Shown here: in pieces, positions 45,197-52,462 of the stretch | Layout: every line of letters begins with the position of its first letter | How positions within the stretch are numbered: the first letter of the stretch is position 1 | DNA from: Chryseolinea soli | GTDB taxonomy: Bacteria; Bacteroidota; Bacteroidia; Cytophagales; Cyclobacteriaceae | Assembly (NCBI RefSeq): GCF_003589925.1 | Contig: NZ_CP032382.1 | Location: 2,232,001 to 2,296,000 of the forward strand | DNA length: 64,000 nucleotides | Direction of reading: 5' to 3' | The notes under the pieces: model-generated | What the model was told of the DNA's origin: nothing | Seen by the model: the letters and a program-made list of their open reading frames with translations, nothing else | Databases searched by the model: none | Made by a program: the position numbers and the translations under genes

Positions 45197-46054
45197 TTAA
45201 ATGAAAGCCATGCTGGAGATGCCCAGCAACATAATGACCTTGCAAAAAGCACTGAGCCAGGCAAAGTCCTTTTTCATATCGGCCCGCAGCAGGCGATAGA
45301 ACAGCCACAGCAGAGGGATGAACAAGAACACAACATAATATTGCAGGGGGAGCGCTTCGTACAGCACGTTAAGCGCGAACACCGTAGCGGAAAAAATGGC
45401 GAGGATGGCATAGATGATCACCTTCGTTCGGCGCATGCCCAGCACGATGGGTAGCGTTCTGCATCCAAAGGTGTTGTCGCCTTTCAGGTCTTCCATGTCC
45501 TTGATGATCTCGCGCACCAGGGTCATAAAAAACGCAAACGCCGCATAGATGATGACCATCGCGCTGTGCGTTCCGTAGTAGAGGTCCACCACATAGATCG
45601 AAAGGCCCGTGAGCATCGCCACGGTCAGGTTGCCCACAAAAGGCAGGCGCTTCAGGCTGTTGGAATAGAGCCACAACAGAAAAACGGAGAACACATTCAC
45701 CGCCCCAATGCGCCACGACAAAATCACCCCCAATAAAATACCTGCCGACGAAAGGACCACGTGAAAAAGAATCGCATACCGCCGCGTGATCTGCTTGCCG
45801 ATCACCACGCGCTCGGGCTTGTTGATGTAGTCGATCTTTACATCATAATAGTCGTTGATGATATACCCCGCCGCCGCTATGGACACCGTTGACAGGGAAA
45901 GAATGGCCAGGTGGACGTCGGTGAAGGTTTGGGGGCCGATCAAAAAGCGGGCGGTAAAATATTGCGCGAAGGCAATGATCACAAGGTTCCCGAACCGCGT
46001 CAGTTTGAACAACGATTCCACAAAATTGCTAACCTGTGATAATTCCTGTGCCAT
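45197..46054 (-). CDS. UbiA-family prenyltransferase, geranylgeranylglycerol-phosphate type
   Basis: 285 residues with about eight membrane helices. The two Asp-rich motifs are NDYYDVKIDYINKPERVV and IIKDMEDLKGDN, which bind prenyl diphosphate through magnesium. It groups by motif with the digeranylgeranylglycerol-phosphate synthase-like UbiA proteins often annotated in Bacteroidota, rather than with MenA or UbiA proper. The real acceptor is not established. Confidence 0.82.
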   Translation of the reverse strand: MAQELSQVSNFVESLFKLTRFGNLVIIAFAQYFTARFLIGPQTFTDVHLAILSLSTVSIAAAGYIINDYYDVKIDYINKPERVVIGKQITRRYAILFHVVLSSAGILLGVILSWRIGAVNVFSVFLLWLYSNSLKRLPFVGNLTVAMLTGLSIYVVDLYYGTHSAMVIIYAAFAFFMTLVREIIKDMEDLKGDNTFGCRTLPIVLGMRRTKVIIYAILAIFSATVFALNVLYEALPLQYYVVFLFIPLLWLFYRLLRADMKKDFAWLSAFCKVIMLLGISSMAFI

Positions 46055-46140
46055 GGTCGGAGAATAGCGGGGTAAAAATAACTACGAAATGCGACCGGCA
46101 AAGGGTGTAAGGAATTTAGTTTTTTTATCATAGGTCCATT

Positions 46141-46182
46141 AAAAACAGCAGCGGCCCGGAAACACAAGGCTCCCGGACCGCT
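46141..46182 (-). terminator. Terminator after the lipoprotein gene
   Basis: The stem 46173-46182 pairs with 46150-46159 (10 bp, one wobble). On the minus strand it is followed by a short T-run at 46145-46141. It lies 24 bp beyond the stop of the lipoprotein gene. Confidence 0.65.
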
Positions 46183-46205
46183 TGCTTACTTAAAACCAGA
46201 ACCCA

Positions 46206-47054
46206 CTAGCTCCCAATCGTTACCGAATAGGTTCTTCTGAAAGTGGTGATCGTAATGACATTGTCGCACACGCCATCGCCATAGTAAACTGTTCTTTTGC
46301 GGACACTATAGCCGTTCAGCTTGGTCAGCTCCACCACACCGGACACACGGGCGAAGTTGCCTTGGGCAGCACACGACCAGTCGGAGATGATCGGCTCCAC
46401 AATTTCCTGCGTGAAGCTCCGGCCGGTGGTAGATTCGCCGGTGACCGTGCCCGTGATCTTGTATTTGTTGTTGGTGGGATCATCATCGCCGGCGCCGGCC
46501 AACCATTCCCGCGTACGGCTACCATTGTAAACGACTTTCTGGCCGTTGGGGAAGGTGATGGTGAGATCCTTAAGCCTGTTGGTGGACTGCAAGTTATCGT
46601 CGGCATTGATGGAGACGTCGCGCAATTCGATGGTGCCCGTCACGCCTTTATTGTTCACAAAAAAGTTTTCGAAGGTGATGATGCGGTTCGCGAGACTGTC
46701 GCCAACTTCTGAGCTATACGCGATCAGGATCTTTCCTTTTCTTTCGCGGCCATAAGGGCCGACGCATCCATCGCCGAAGTCGATGGTGATGATGTGGTGC
46801 TCTTTGTCATTGGTGACGGTAGCGCACATGTTGTACTTCACCCGGCCGCCGGAAACGGTCAACTGGTGCTCGCCTTGGTAGGCCATCTCCAAGGCGTCGT
46901 CTGCGGAATCGTCACCCTCGGAGGAGGTTTCTACGGCTTGCTCCTCTTCGGTGTCCGTTCCTTGTTGCATGTCTTCGTCGCGATTACATGATACGGCCAG
47001 GAGGCCTACGAGCATCATCGCGCCGTATGTTGATTTTAAGAAGTTCATTTTCAT
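46206..47054 (-). CDS. Uncharacterised lipoprotein
   Basis: 282 residues. The lipoprotein signal peptide has the lipobox LAVSC at about residue 23, followed by an acidic Glu/Asp/Thr tract (about 26-55) and a beta-rich domain. Motifs such as HHIITIDFGDGCVGPYGRER and RKRTVYYGDGVCDNVITI are seen, with repeated YGDG/FGDG-C elements. I recall similar secreted proteins in Cytophagales without known role. Probably on the outer membrane. Confidence 0.75.
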   Translation of the reverse strand: MKMNFLKSTYGAMMLVGLLAVSCNRDEDMQQGTDTEEEQAVETSSEGDDSADDALEMAYQGEHQLTVSGGRVKYNMCATVTNDKEHHIITIDFGDGCVGPYGRERKGKILIAYSSEVGDSLANRIITFENFFVNNKGVTGTIELRDVSINADDNLQSTNRLKDLTITFPNGQKVVYNGSRTREWLAGAGDDDPTNNKYKITGTVTGESTTGRSFTQEIVEPIISDWSCAAQGNFARVSGVVELTKLNGYSVRKRTVYYGDGVCDNVITITTFRRTYSVTIGS

Positions 47055-47518
47055 TTTTTATTTATGGTTAAGCTCTTGTTATATAAAATACAGAACCCAC
47101 ACCTTGGCCAAGTTTGGAATTCGAAATGGAGTGCAGCGTTTGCTGCAGGATATCTTTCGTTGTTGGGAAAGATGTTGCTTAGAGGAAGGTGAGGGGCAAA
47201 GGTTTAATGATGGTCAAATTTTTTTTTGAAAAGAATGCAATGCGATCTGGAATGCATGAAAACGTGGATTTGGCTTTGTTGTCTCGGCCAGGGTTAGGGA
47301 CTGCGGAACGCACTTTGGGTTGACGTCGCTTGGCCGCCGAAGCTTCAGCGAAGGAGGGTGTCTTTCTGTGTTCGCTGAAGTTAGGTTTAAGCTGATTCTA
47401 GGCGATAGAAATCATCGGGGATGGGGTTGTGGGGCTGAGCGCTTGGTGAGATAGTTGGGTTTTGTGCGTGGATTTTTTGTTGCATTTCATAGCTCCGCTC
47501 CGGGGCCGCGGGGGCCCC

Positions 47519-47600
47519 GCATGTTCCCATCAGGGCTTAACCCTATCCGCACATTCCATTGCCAGGCCGAAGATAGGCTTAGGCCCTGATGGGAACATGC
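47519..47600. repeat. 29-bp inverted repeat with 24-nt loop
   Basis: Arms 47519-47547 and 47572-47600 pair at 27 of 29 positions, including an 18-bp perfect outer part (GCATGTTCCCATCAGGGC). It is preceded directly by a smaller GC-rich hairpin. No transposase is nearby. It looks like a REP/MITE-type element or a structured RNA. Confidence 0.85.
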
Positions 47601-47720
47601 TGGAAGAGGTGTGGGTGTGGGGTTGGGTGTGAGAGTGTGAGTGTGGGTGTGAGTGTGGGTGTGAGTGTTGGGTGGGTGGGGTGTTGAGTATAGGGGGGAT
47701 TCTTGTTCTCCGGGGGTTGG
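47601..47720. repeat. GT-rich low-complexity tract
   Basis: Strongly strand-biased run of G and T, with about three copies of a 12-bp unit (GTGTGAGTGTGG-like) near 47632-47668. G-runs follow (GGGTGGGTGGGG and GGGGGG, 47670-47698) that could form a G-quadruplex. Confidence 0.8.
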
Positions 47721-47727
47721 GGGTGTC

Positions 47728-48768
47728 TTATTCTTTAATGGGTTGAATTTCTTTTGACGAGGATACGGGGCCTCGTTTTACCAGGAAGGATGTTGCTATC
47801 AGGGAGATGGCTCCGGCTACGATCATGATGAACGTTTGCCATCCGTGGAAGATAAAGGTGAACGCTACGGCGTCGCTCTGGGGGATGCTGTACAAAAAAA
47901 CAAGGCCTTGTGGGACTAGCACGTGATAGGAACCTGTGCCCCCTGGCAACGGTGCGGCCATGGCAATGGAGCCAATCGCAAACAAACTGAGCACTGCGTG
48001 AAAGCCCAACTCGCTGGTGGCCGGGAACGCTTTTATGACGGCATAGCTCATGGCGAAATACAATAACCAGATGAGCACGGAGTGAAAAATGAACAATCCC
48101 TTGTTCTTCAATTTGAAAACCGACAACACACCATCTTTAAAGCCATGCCACGTCTTCATCACCCAGGCATTCATTTTTTTGTTTTTCCGGACGAACCAGA
48201 TGCCTACACTGCCCAGCACGACCAAGCCGCCCACCAAGTAGAGCAACACGGTATATTTCGATTGGTGGTCACCCTGCCCGATGGGCAGCGTTTCGATGAA
48301 CGCAAATAATTTCTGCGACTCGAGTATAAAAGAAAATGCAATGAGAATGAGCAGGCACAAGACATCGACGATCCTTTCCAGCACCACCGTACCAAAGGAA
48401 ATTTCCACCGGGATCTTATCGAGCTTGTAAAGATTGTAGCACCGCGACACTTCACCACCGCGGGGAATAACCAGGTTGACGAGGTAGCCCACCATCAGGG
48501 AAAAAAAACTGTGACTCAATTTAGGAGACTCGCCCAGCGGGGTCAGCAGCATGCGCCAGCGTTCGGCCCGCACCACGTGGCTGGCCATGGCAATGACGGC
48601 CATCAACAACAACCATCCTTTGTGGGCGCTGTCCCAGGTATGTTTCAGATAGTCCCATTTGTTCTCGCCTTCGGCAACGTGAAGACCGCGGAGCGAAAAC
48701 CAGATGAGCAGCGCGGTGGCTGCCAGGATAAACATGTATTGGAGGAACGTCTTGAGGCTGGAAGACAC
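47728..48768 (-). CDS. Lysylphosphatidylglycerol synthase-type membrane (flippase-like) protein
   Basis: 346 residues with about eight membrane helices. It carries RAERWRMLLTPLG, VNLVIPRGGEVSRCYNLYK and the late PLPGGTGSYHVLVPQG, which mark the LPG_synthase_TM (UPF0104) family. There is no catalytic synthase domain. It probably moves lipids or lipid-linked molecules; the substrate is unknown. It is 23 bp after panD and seems to be the last gene of a panC-panD unit. Confidence 0.88.
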   Translation of the reverse strand: MSSSLKTFLQYMFILAATALLIWFSLRGLHVAEGENKWDYLKHTWDSAHKGWLLLMAVIAMASHVVRAERWRMLLTPLGESPKLSHSFFSLMVGYLVNLVIPRGGEVSRCYNLYKLDKIPVEISFGTVVLERIVDVLCLLILIAFSFILESQKLFAFIETLPIGQGDHQSKYTVLLYLVGGLVVLGSVGIWFVRKNKKMNAWVMKTWHGFKDGVLSVFKLKNKGLFIFHSVLIWLLYFAMSYAVIKAFPATSELGFHAVLSLFAIGSIAMAAPLPGGTGSYHVLVPQGLVFLYSIPQSDAVAFTFIFHGWQTFIMIVAGAISLIATSFLVKRGPVSSSKEIQPIKE

Positions 48769-48791
48769 GATTTGGAATTAAAAATTTCCGC

Positions 48792-49139
48792 TCAAGGTAG
48801 TTTATTATCGGGAGTTGGGAAAATGATAGTCGGTTTGAAGGTTTTGGCCTTCTCGAATTTCATGGATGCATAAGAGATGATGATCACGATGTCGCCCACT
48901 TGCGCCTTGCGTGCAGCAGGTCCGTTCAGACACACCATGCCCGAGCCTCTTTCGCCTTTGATCACATAGGTCTCCAGGCGCTCGCCATTGTTCACGTTCA
49001 CCACGGCCACTTTCTCCCCTTCGATCATGTTGGCGGCGTCCATCAGATCTTCATCGATGGTGATACTGCCCACATAGTGCAATTCCGCTTGCGTGATCTT
49101 GGCGCGGTGAATTTTCGACTTTAAAACTTCTATTCTCAA
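48792..49139 (-). CDS. panD: Aspartate 1-decarboxylase
   Basis: 115 residues. Makes beta-alanine for pantothenate. Self-cleavage between G24 and S25 (HYVGSIT) produces the pyruvoyl cofactor. K9 and the NGPAAR motif of the active site are present. It follows panC by 64 bp, so the two branches of pantothenate synthesis are together. Confidence 0.96.
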   Translation of the reverse strand: MRIEVLKSKIHRAKITQAELHYVGSITIDEDLMDAANMIEGEKVAVVNVNNGERLETYVIKGERGSGMVCLNGPAARKAQVGDIVIIISYASMKFEKAKTFKPTIIFPTPDNKLP

Positions 49140-49203
49140 GGTGCTTAAAGTTGGTTGCTTCTAAAACTGTAAAGGCAAAAGAAAAGTTTGTTACGCATTT
49201 TCA

Positions 49204-50046
49204 CTACAAAAACAGGTTGTCGATCAAACGAATTTCACCTGCATGGCCGGCGATGCAAAGGATCACATGCCCGGCGTCTTTAACGTTATCTAAAACCGTT
49301 AAGTTTTTGCTATCGGTCGCCTCGAAATATTCCAGTCGCATGCCCGGTTCCTGGTCAACCATGCTCCGCACACGTTGTTTTACCTCGGCAACGGCCTGGC
49401 CGCTGCGAAGGGCTTCGCGGGCATAGGATAAAGCTTTATAAAAAATCGTTGCGTGGGCTCTTTGGTGCTCGTCCAACCGCAAATTGCGTGACGACATGGC
49501 CAAACCGTCAGCCTCACGCATGGTGGGCACGAAGTGAAGCTCCAGGCCGAATTTTAATTCCTCTACCAGCGTTTTAATAACAGCAAATTGCTGCCAGTCT
49601 TTTTGTCCGAAATAGGCATGGTGAGGTTCTACGATATTGAACAATTTGGAGACCACGAGGGCAACACCGCTAAAATGTCCTGGCCGGAATTGACCTTCCA
49701 TCACTTTGTCAAGATGGCCGAAATCAAATTTAAGCCGGGACGGTTGGTCATACATTTCTTCTGTTTCGGGGCAAAAAACAGCGTCGCAACCAACTTTTTC
49801 CAACAAAGCCACATCCTTGTCGAGGGTCTTGGGATATTTCTTCAAATCCTCGGGATTATTGAACTGGGTGGGGTTGACGAAAATGGTGGCGACGGTGACC
49901 GAATTCTGGGTTTTAGAGGCTTCTACCAGCGAAATGTGGCCCTTGTGAAGGGCGCCCATGGTGGGCACCAGACCAACGGTTTTACCGGCCAGTTTGGCGC
50001 CTTTTAGGAATGCTTTGAATGGGGCTATCTGCTTGAAAATCTCCAT
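49204..50046 (-). CDS. panC: Pantothenate synthetase
   Basis: 280 residues from the ATG at 50046. Joins pantoate and beta-alanine using ATP. The nucleotide motif GLVPTMGALHKGHISLV and the MSSRNLRL motif are present, as is FGQKDWQQ. The frame is open 20 codons further up, but a promoter box lies in that part, so the later ATG is the start. Confidence 0.96.
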   Translation of the reverse strand: MEIFKQIAPFKAFLKGAKLAGKTVGLVPTMGALHKGHISLVEASKTQNSVTVATIFVNPTQFNNPEDLKKYPKTLDKDVALLEKVGCDAVFCPETEEMYDQPSRLKFDFGHLDKVMEGQFRPGHFSGVALVVSKLFNIVEPHHAYFGQKDWQQFAVIKTLVEELKFGLELHFVPTMREADGLAMSSRNLRLDEHQRAHATIFYKALSYAREALRSGQAVAEVKQRVRSMVDQEPGMRLEYFEATDSKNLTVLDNVKDAGHVILCIAGHAGEIRLIDNLFL

Positions 50047-50070
50047 TTTAGGCCATTTTGGCAAGGGGCG

Positions 50071-50078
50071 CAAAGATA
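50071..50078 (-). promoter_or_regulatory. -7 box (TATCTTTG) for panC
   Basis: Exact TAnnTTTG match 24 nt before the panC ATG. It lies back to back with the GT5-like gene promoter at 50099-50129. Confidence 0.6.
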
Positions 50079-50098
50079 TAGGGAAAACTGAAAATAAG

Positions 50099-50129
50099 TT
50101 GATCAAGGGGGTAATTTTTTGTACTTTTG
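50099..50129 (+). promoter_or_regulatory. Full Bacteroidota promoter for the GT5-like gene
   Basis: TTG at 50099-50101, a 20-bp spacer, and TACTTTTG at 50122-50129. This is the best complete -33/-7 pair in the window. The ATG follows 37 nt after the box. Confidence 0.7.
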
Positions 50130-50166
50130 TGGCTCAATTTTTCATTCTACTTTAAATTCAATCAAT

Positions 50167-50970
50167 ATGTCAAAACTTCGAGTTCTTTATGTAGCCAGCG
50201 AGATCAACCCGTTTCTGCAAACCTCCGAAGTAGCGGACTTTGTGCGCAAACTTCCACAGGCGATGCAGGAAAAGGGGATGGAGATCAGGATTCTGGTGCC
50301 GCGGTTTGGGATTATCAATGAGCGTAAGAACCGGTTACATGAAGTAGTGAGGCTGTCGGGTATCAATATTGCGGTGGGAGACGAAGAAAAGCCGTTGATC
50401 ATTAAAGTGGCTTCTATTCCGAATGCTAAGCTTCAGGTCTATTTCATCGACAACGAAGATTATTTTCATCGCAAGTCGGTTTTCCATGATAAAGAAAACA
50501 ACTTCTATGAGGACAACGACGAGCGCGCTATCTTCTTCTGCAAAGGGGTAATCGAAACGGTTCGCAAATTAGGCTGGGCTCCCGATGTCGTGCATTGCAA
50601 CGACTGGATCACCAGCTTCATTCCACTGTACCTGAAAACCACGTACAAGAACGATCCGTTGTTCAAAAACGCAAAAACGGTTTTCACCATCTACAATAAT
50701 TCCTTCTCTCACAAGTTTAAGGGAGATATCATGGACAAAGTGAAGATGATGGATATCGAAGACAACATGCTGGGCAATCTGAAGACCGCCGATTTCGAAG
50801 GCTTCATCAAGCTGGGTGTTGAGTTTTCCGATGCCGTGATCGTGGCCGGAGAGAACAAAAAGCTGGAAGGCCTGTTCAAGAAGATCAAAGAAAAGAAAGT
50901 TGAAAACTTTGATAACGACGAAAACTCAACCGAATCGTATTATAATCTCTATAATGAACTTATGGGTTAA
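50167..50970 (+). CDS. Short glycogen/starch synthase-like protein (GT5 N-terminal domain only)
   Basis: 267 residues from the ATG at 50167. It matches only the N-terminal Rossmann half of GT5 glycogen synthases (LRVLYVASEINPFLQT, MEIRILVPRFGIINER, DVVHCNDWITSFIPLYLK). The whole C-terminal GT-B half is missing, and the ADP-glucose-binding KTGGL loop is replaced by LQTSEVADF. So it probably does not make glycogen. From memory, similar short proteins sit beside panC in other Bacteroidota, so it looks conserved rather than broken. Function is unknown. Its end overlaps the next gene by 17 bp. Confidence 0.82.
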   Translation: MSKLRVLYVASEINPFLQTSEVADFVRKLPQAMQEKGMEIRILVPRFGIINERKNRLHEVVRLSGINIAVGDEEKPLIIKVASIPNAKLQVYFIDNEDYFHRKSVFHDKENNFYEDNDERAIFFCKGVIETVRKLGWAPDVVHCNDWITSFIPLYLKTTYKNDPLFKNAKTVFTIYNNSFSHKFKGDIMDKVKMMDIEDNMLGNLKTADFEGFIKLGVEFSDAVIVAGENKKLEGLFKKIKEKKVENFDNDENSTESYYNLYNELMG

Positions 50971-52456
50971 CCGTATAGGGCAACTGACCATATTGGCAGT
51001 TGCCCTATTTTTTTTAGCGTGCCAAGAAGACGTCAGCCTCCTCGGATACCAAAATCCAAATTCAAAGCTTAAAGTTTCCTATGTTGAAATACCGATAGGC
51101 AGCAGTGTGCTGCTGATGGACTCTATTCGTACGAGCAACTACACGTATTCGGGCGAGACCAATCGACTGTTGGTGGGAACCTACAAGGATGAAGTCTTTG
51201 GCAATATCACCGCCTCGGCGTTCAGTCAATATCTTCCCGCAACGGGAGACACACTGAGAGGTTCGGCCGTGTTCGACTCCGTGACGCTGCGTCTGAAATA
51301 TGATTTCTATACCTATGGGACACCCGACGGTTCGGGACAGGCACTTTCTGTCTATGAACTCGACAACCCGCTGGATCCTAAGGCCTACTATGTCAACCAC
51401 TCCGACATACCGGCCTCGGCGCTGCTCGGCACCAAAAACTATGGCGTGAACAGCACGGACTTCAAGAAATTCGTTACCGATGGCAAAGACACCATCATCA
51501 CACTGAACGTTCCGCTGGAGTCTAGTTTTGGACAGCGAATTTTTAATAGCGCATTGGAGTATCGCCTTCAATACATCGACGCCAAAGCGACGGGTAAAAC
51601 GGCGGAGGAAATAGCAGAGTTGATGTTTATTAACCCGGCGAAGTTCACCGCGCAATACAAAGGCATCGCCATCAAGCCCACCAGCGGTGATAAGATCGTC
51701 GGTTTTGATCCTTCTTCGACTGAGTCGCGCATCATTTTACATTATCACGATGCCAAAGACGACAGCCTGACCTTGTCGCTTCCCTTGACTACGGTTTACG
51801 GATTTAATCAGATCAAAACAGATCGTTCCGGGTCCGCCTTGGGAGAAATGAATGACTTCTATAAGGATTACCTCGTGGATGGAGACAACCGTTACGTGCA
51901 ATCCGGAACGGGCGTGGTGACCAAGCTGGACTTTAGCAAATTCTATGACTTTGCCGATACGCTGAAAAACTCTGTGATCCATTCGGCGGAACTCGTAGTG
52001 GATAACGTTCAATCGTCCACCACGAATGGTCCGCCTGCAGGTCTGTCGTTGCGCATGCTGCTCGACAACAATCATTTGAACAAGTACAATGCTAAAAATA
52101 ACCAGGACCAATACGATTTGGTGTATTTCACCAACTTGAGGATCCAGGCAGCATTTCTACGTTACGATTTTGCGTCGAGCGGTAGTGGCGCGGTGCCCAT
52201 CATCGAAAACGACAGTGCGTTCTTCGCCGCCGGCGACAGAATTGCTTACTTGCCCTACTCGGGCACGACGACTTCATACCGGGGAGACTGGACCTTGTTC
52301 TTTCAGAAATTGTCTGAGAAAGATGACCAGAAAACGCGCTTCAAATATTTTGCGCTTTATCCTACGGGCACCAAGACGCTAAACCGCGCGGTGTTCCCGA
52401 AGAATAGCATCAAATTGAAAGTGTTCTATACCAAATCGACAGCCGTCGCAAATTAA
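50954..52456 (+). CDS. DUF4270 family lipoprotein
   Basis: 500 residues from the ATG at 50954, chosen because it gives a compact lipoprotein signal with lipobox FFLAC. The frame is open further upstream. The DUF4270 body has SVLLMDSIRTSNYTYSGETN and LLVGTYKDEVFGNITASAFS near the start. The family is restricted to Bacteroidota; role unknown, probably outer membrane. It lies between the GT5-like gene (17-bp overlap) and glmS (6-bp gap), a tight unit. Confidence 0.88.
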   Translation: MNLWVNRIGQLTILAVALFFLACQEDVSLLGYQNPNSKLKVSYVEIPIGSSVLLMDSIRTSNYTYSGETNRLLVGTYKDEVFGNITASAFSQYLPATGDTLRGSAVFDSVTLRLKYDFYTYGTPDGSGQALSVYELDNPLDPKAYYVNHSDIPASALLGTKNYGVNSTDFKKFVTDGKDTIITLNVPLESSFGQRIFNSALEYRLQYIDAKATGKTAEEIAELMFINPAKFTAQYKGIAIKPTSGDKIVGFDPSSTESRIILHYHDAKDDSLTLSLPLTTVYGFNQIKTDRSGSALGEMNDFYKDYLVDGDNRYVQSGTGVVTKLDFSKFYDFADTLKNSVIHSAELVVDNVQSSTTNGPPAGLSLRMLLDNNHLNKYNAKNNQDQYDLVYFTNLRIQAAFLRYDFASSGSGAVPIIENDSAFFAAGDRIAYLPYSGTTTSYRGDWTLFFQKLSEKDDQKTRFKYFALYPTGTKTLNRAVFPKNSIKLKVFYTKSTAVAN

Positions 52457-52462
52457 GACCTT

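Larger units (their letters stand above)
47055..47727. other. Gene-free 673-bp region with inverted repeats and a GT-rich tract
   Basis: No convincing open frame on either strand. It holds a 10-bp inverted repeat (47343-47352 with 47371-47380), a GC-rich hairpin (47501-47507 with 47513-47519), a 29-bp inverted repeat (47519-47600) and a GT-rich low-complexity tract (about 47601-47720). This is the only long stretch in the window without a gene. Confidence 0.8.

Noticed and set aside
47055..47727. Insertion sequence or CRISPR array in the gene desert
   Set aside because: No transposase frame, no direct target duplication noticed, and no regular repeat-spacer pattern. Only inverted repeats and a GT tract are visible.
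50167..50970. Truncated pseudogene of glycogen synthase
   Set aside because: It has a strong promoter and an intact frame that overlaps the next gene, and no C-terminal remnant follows. Better read as a real short protein.
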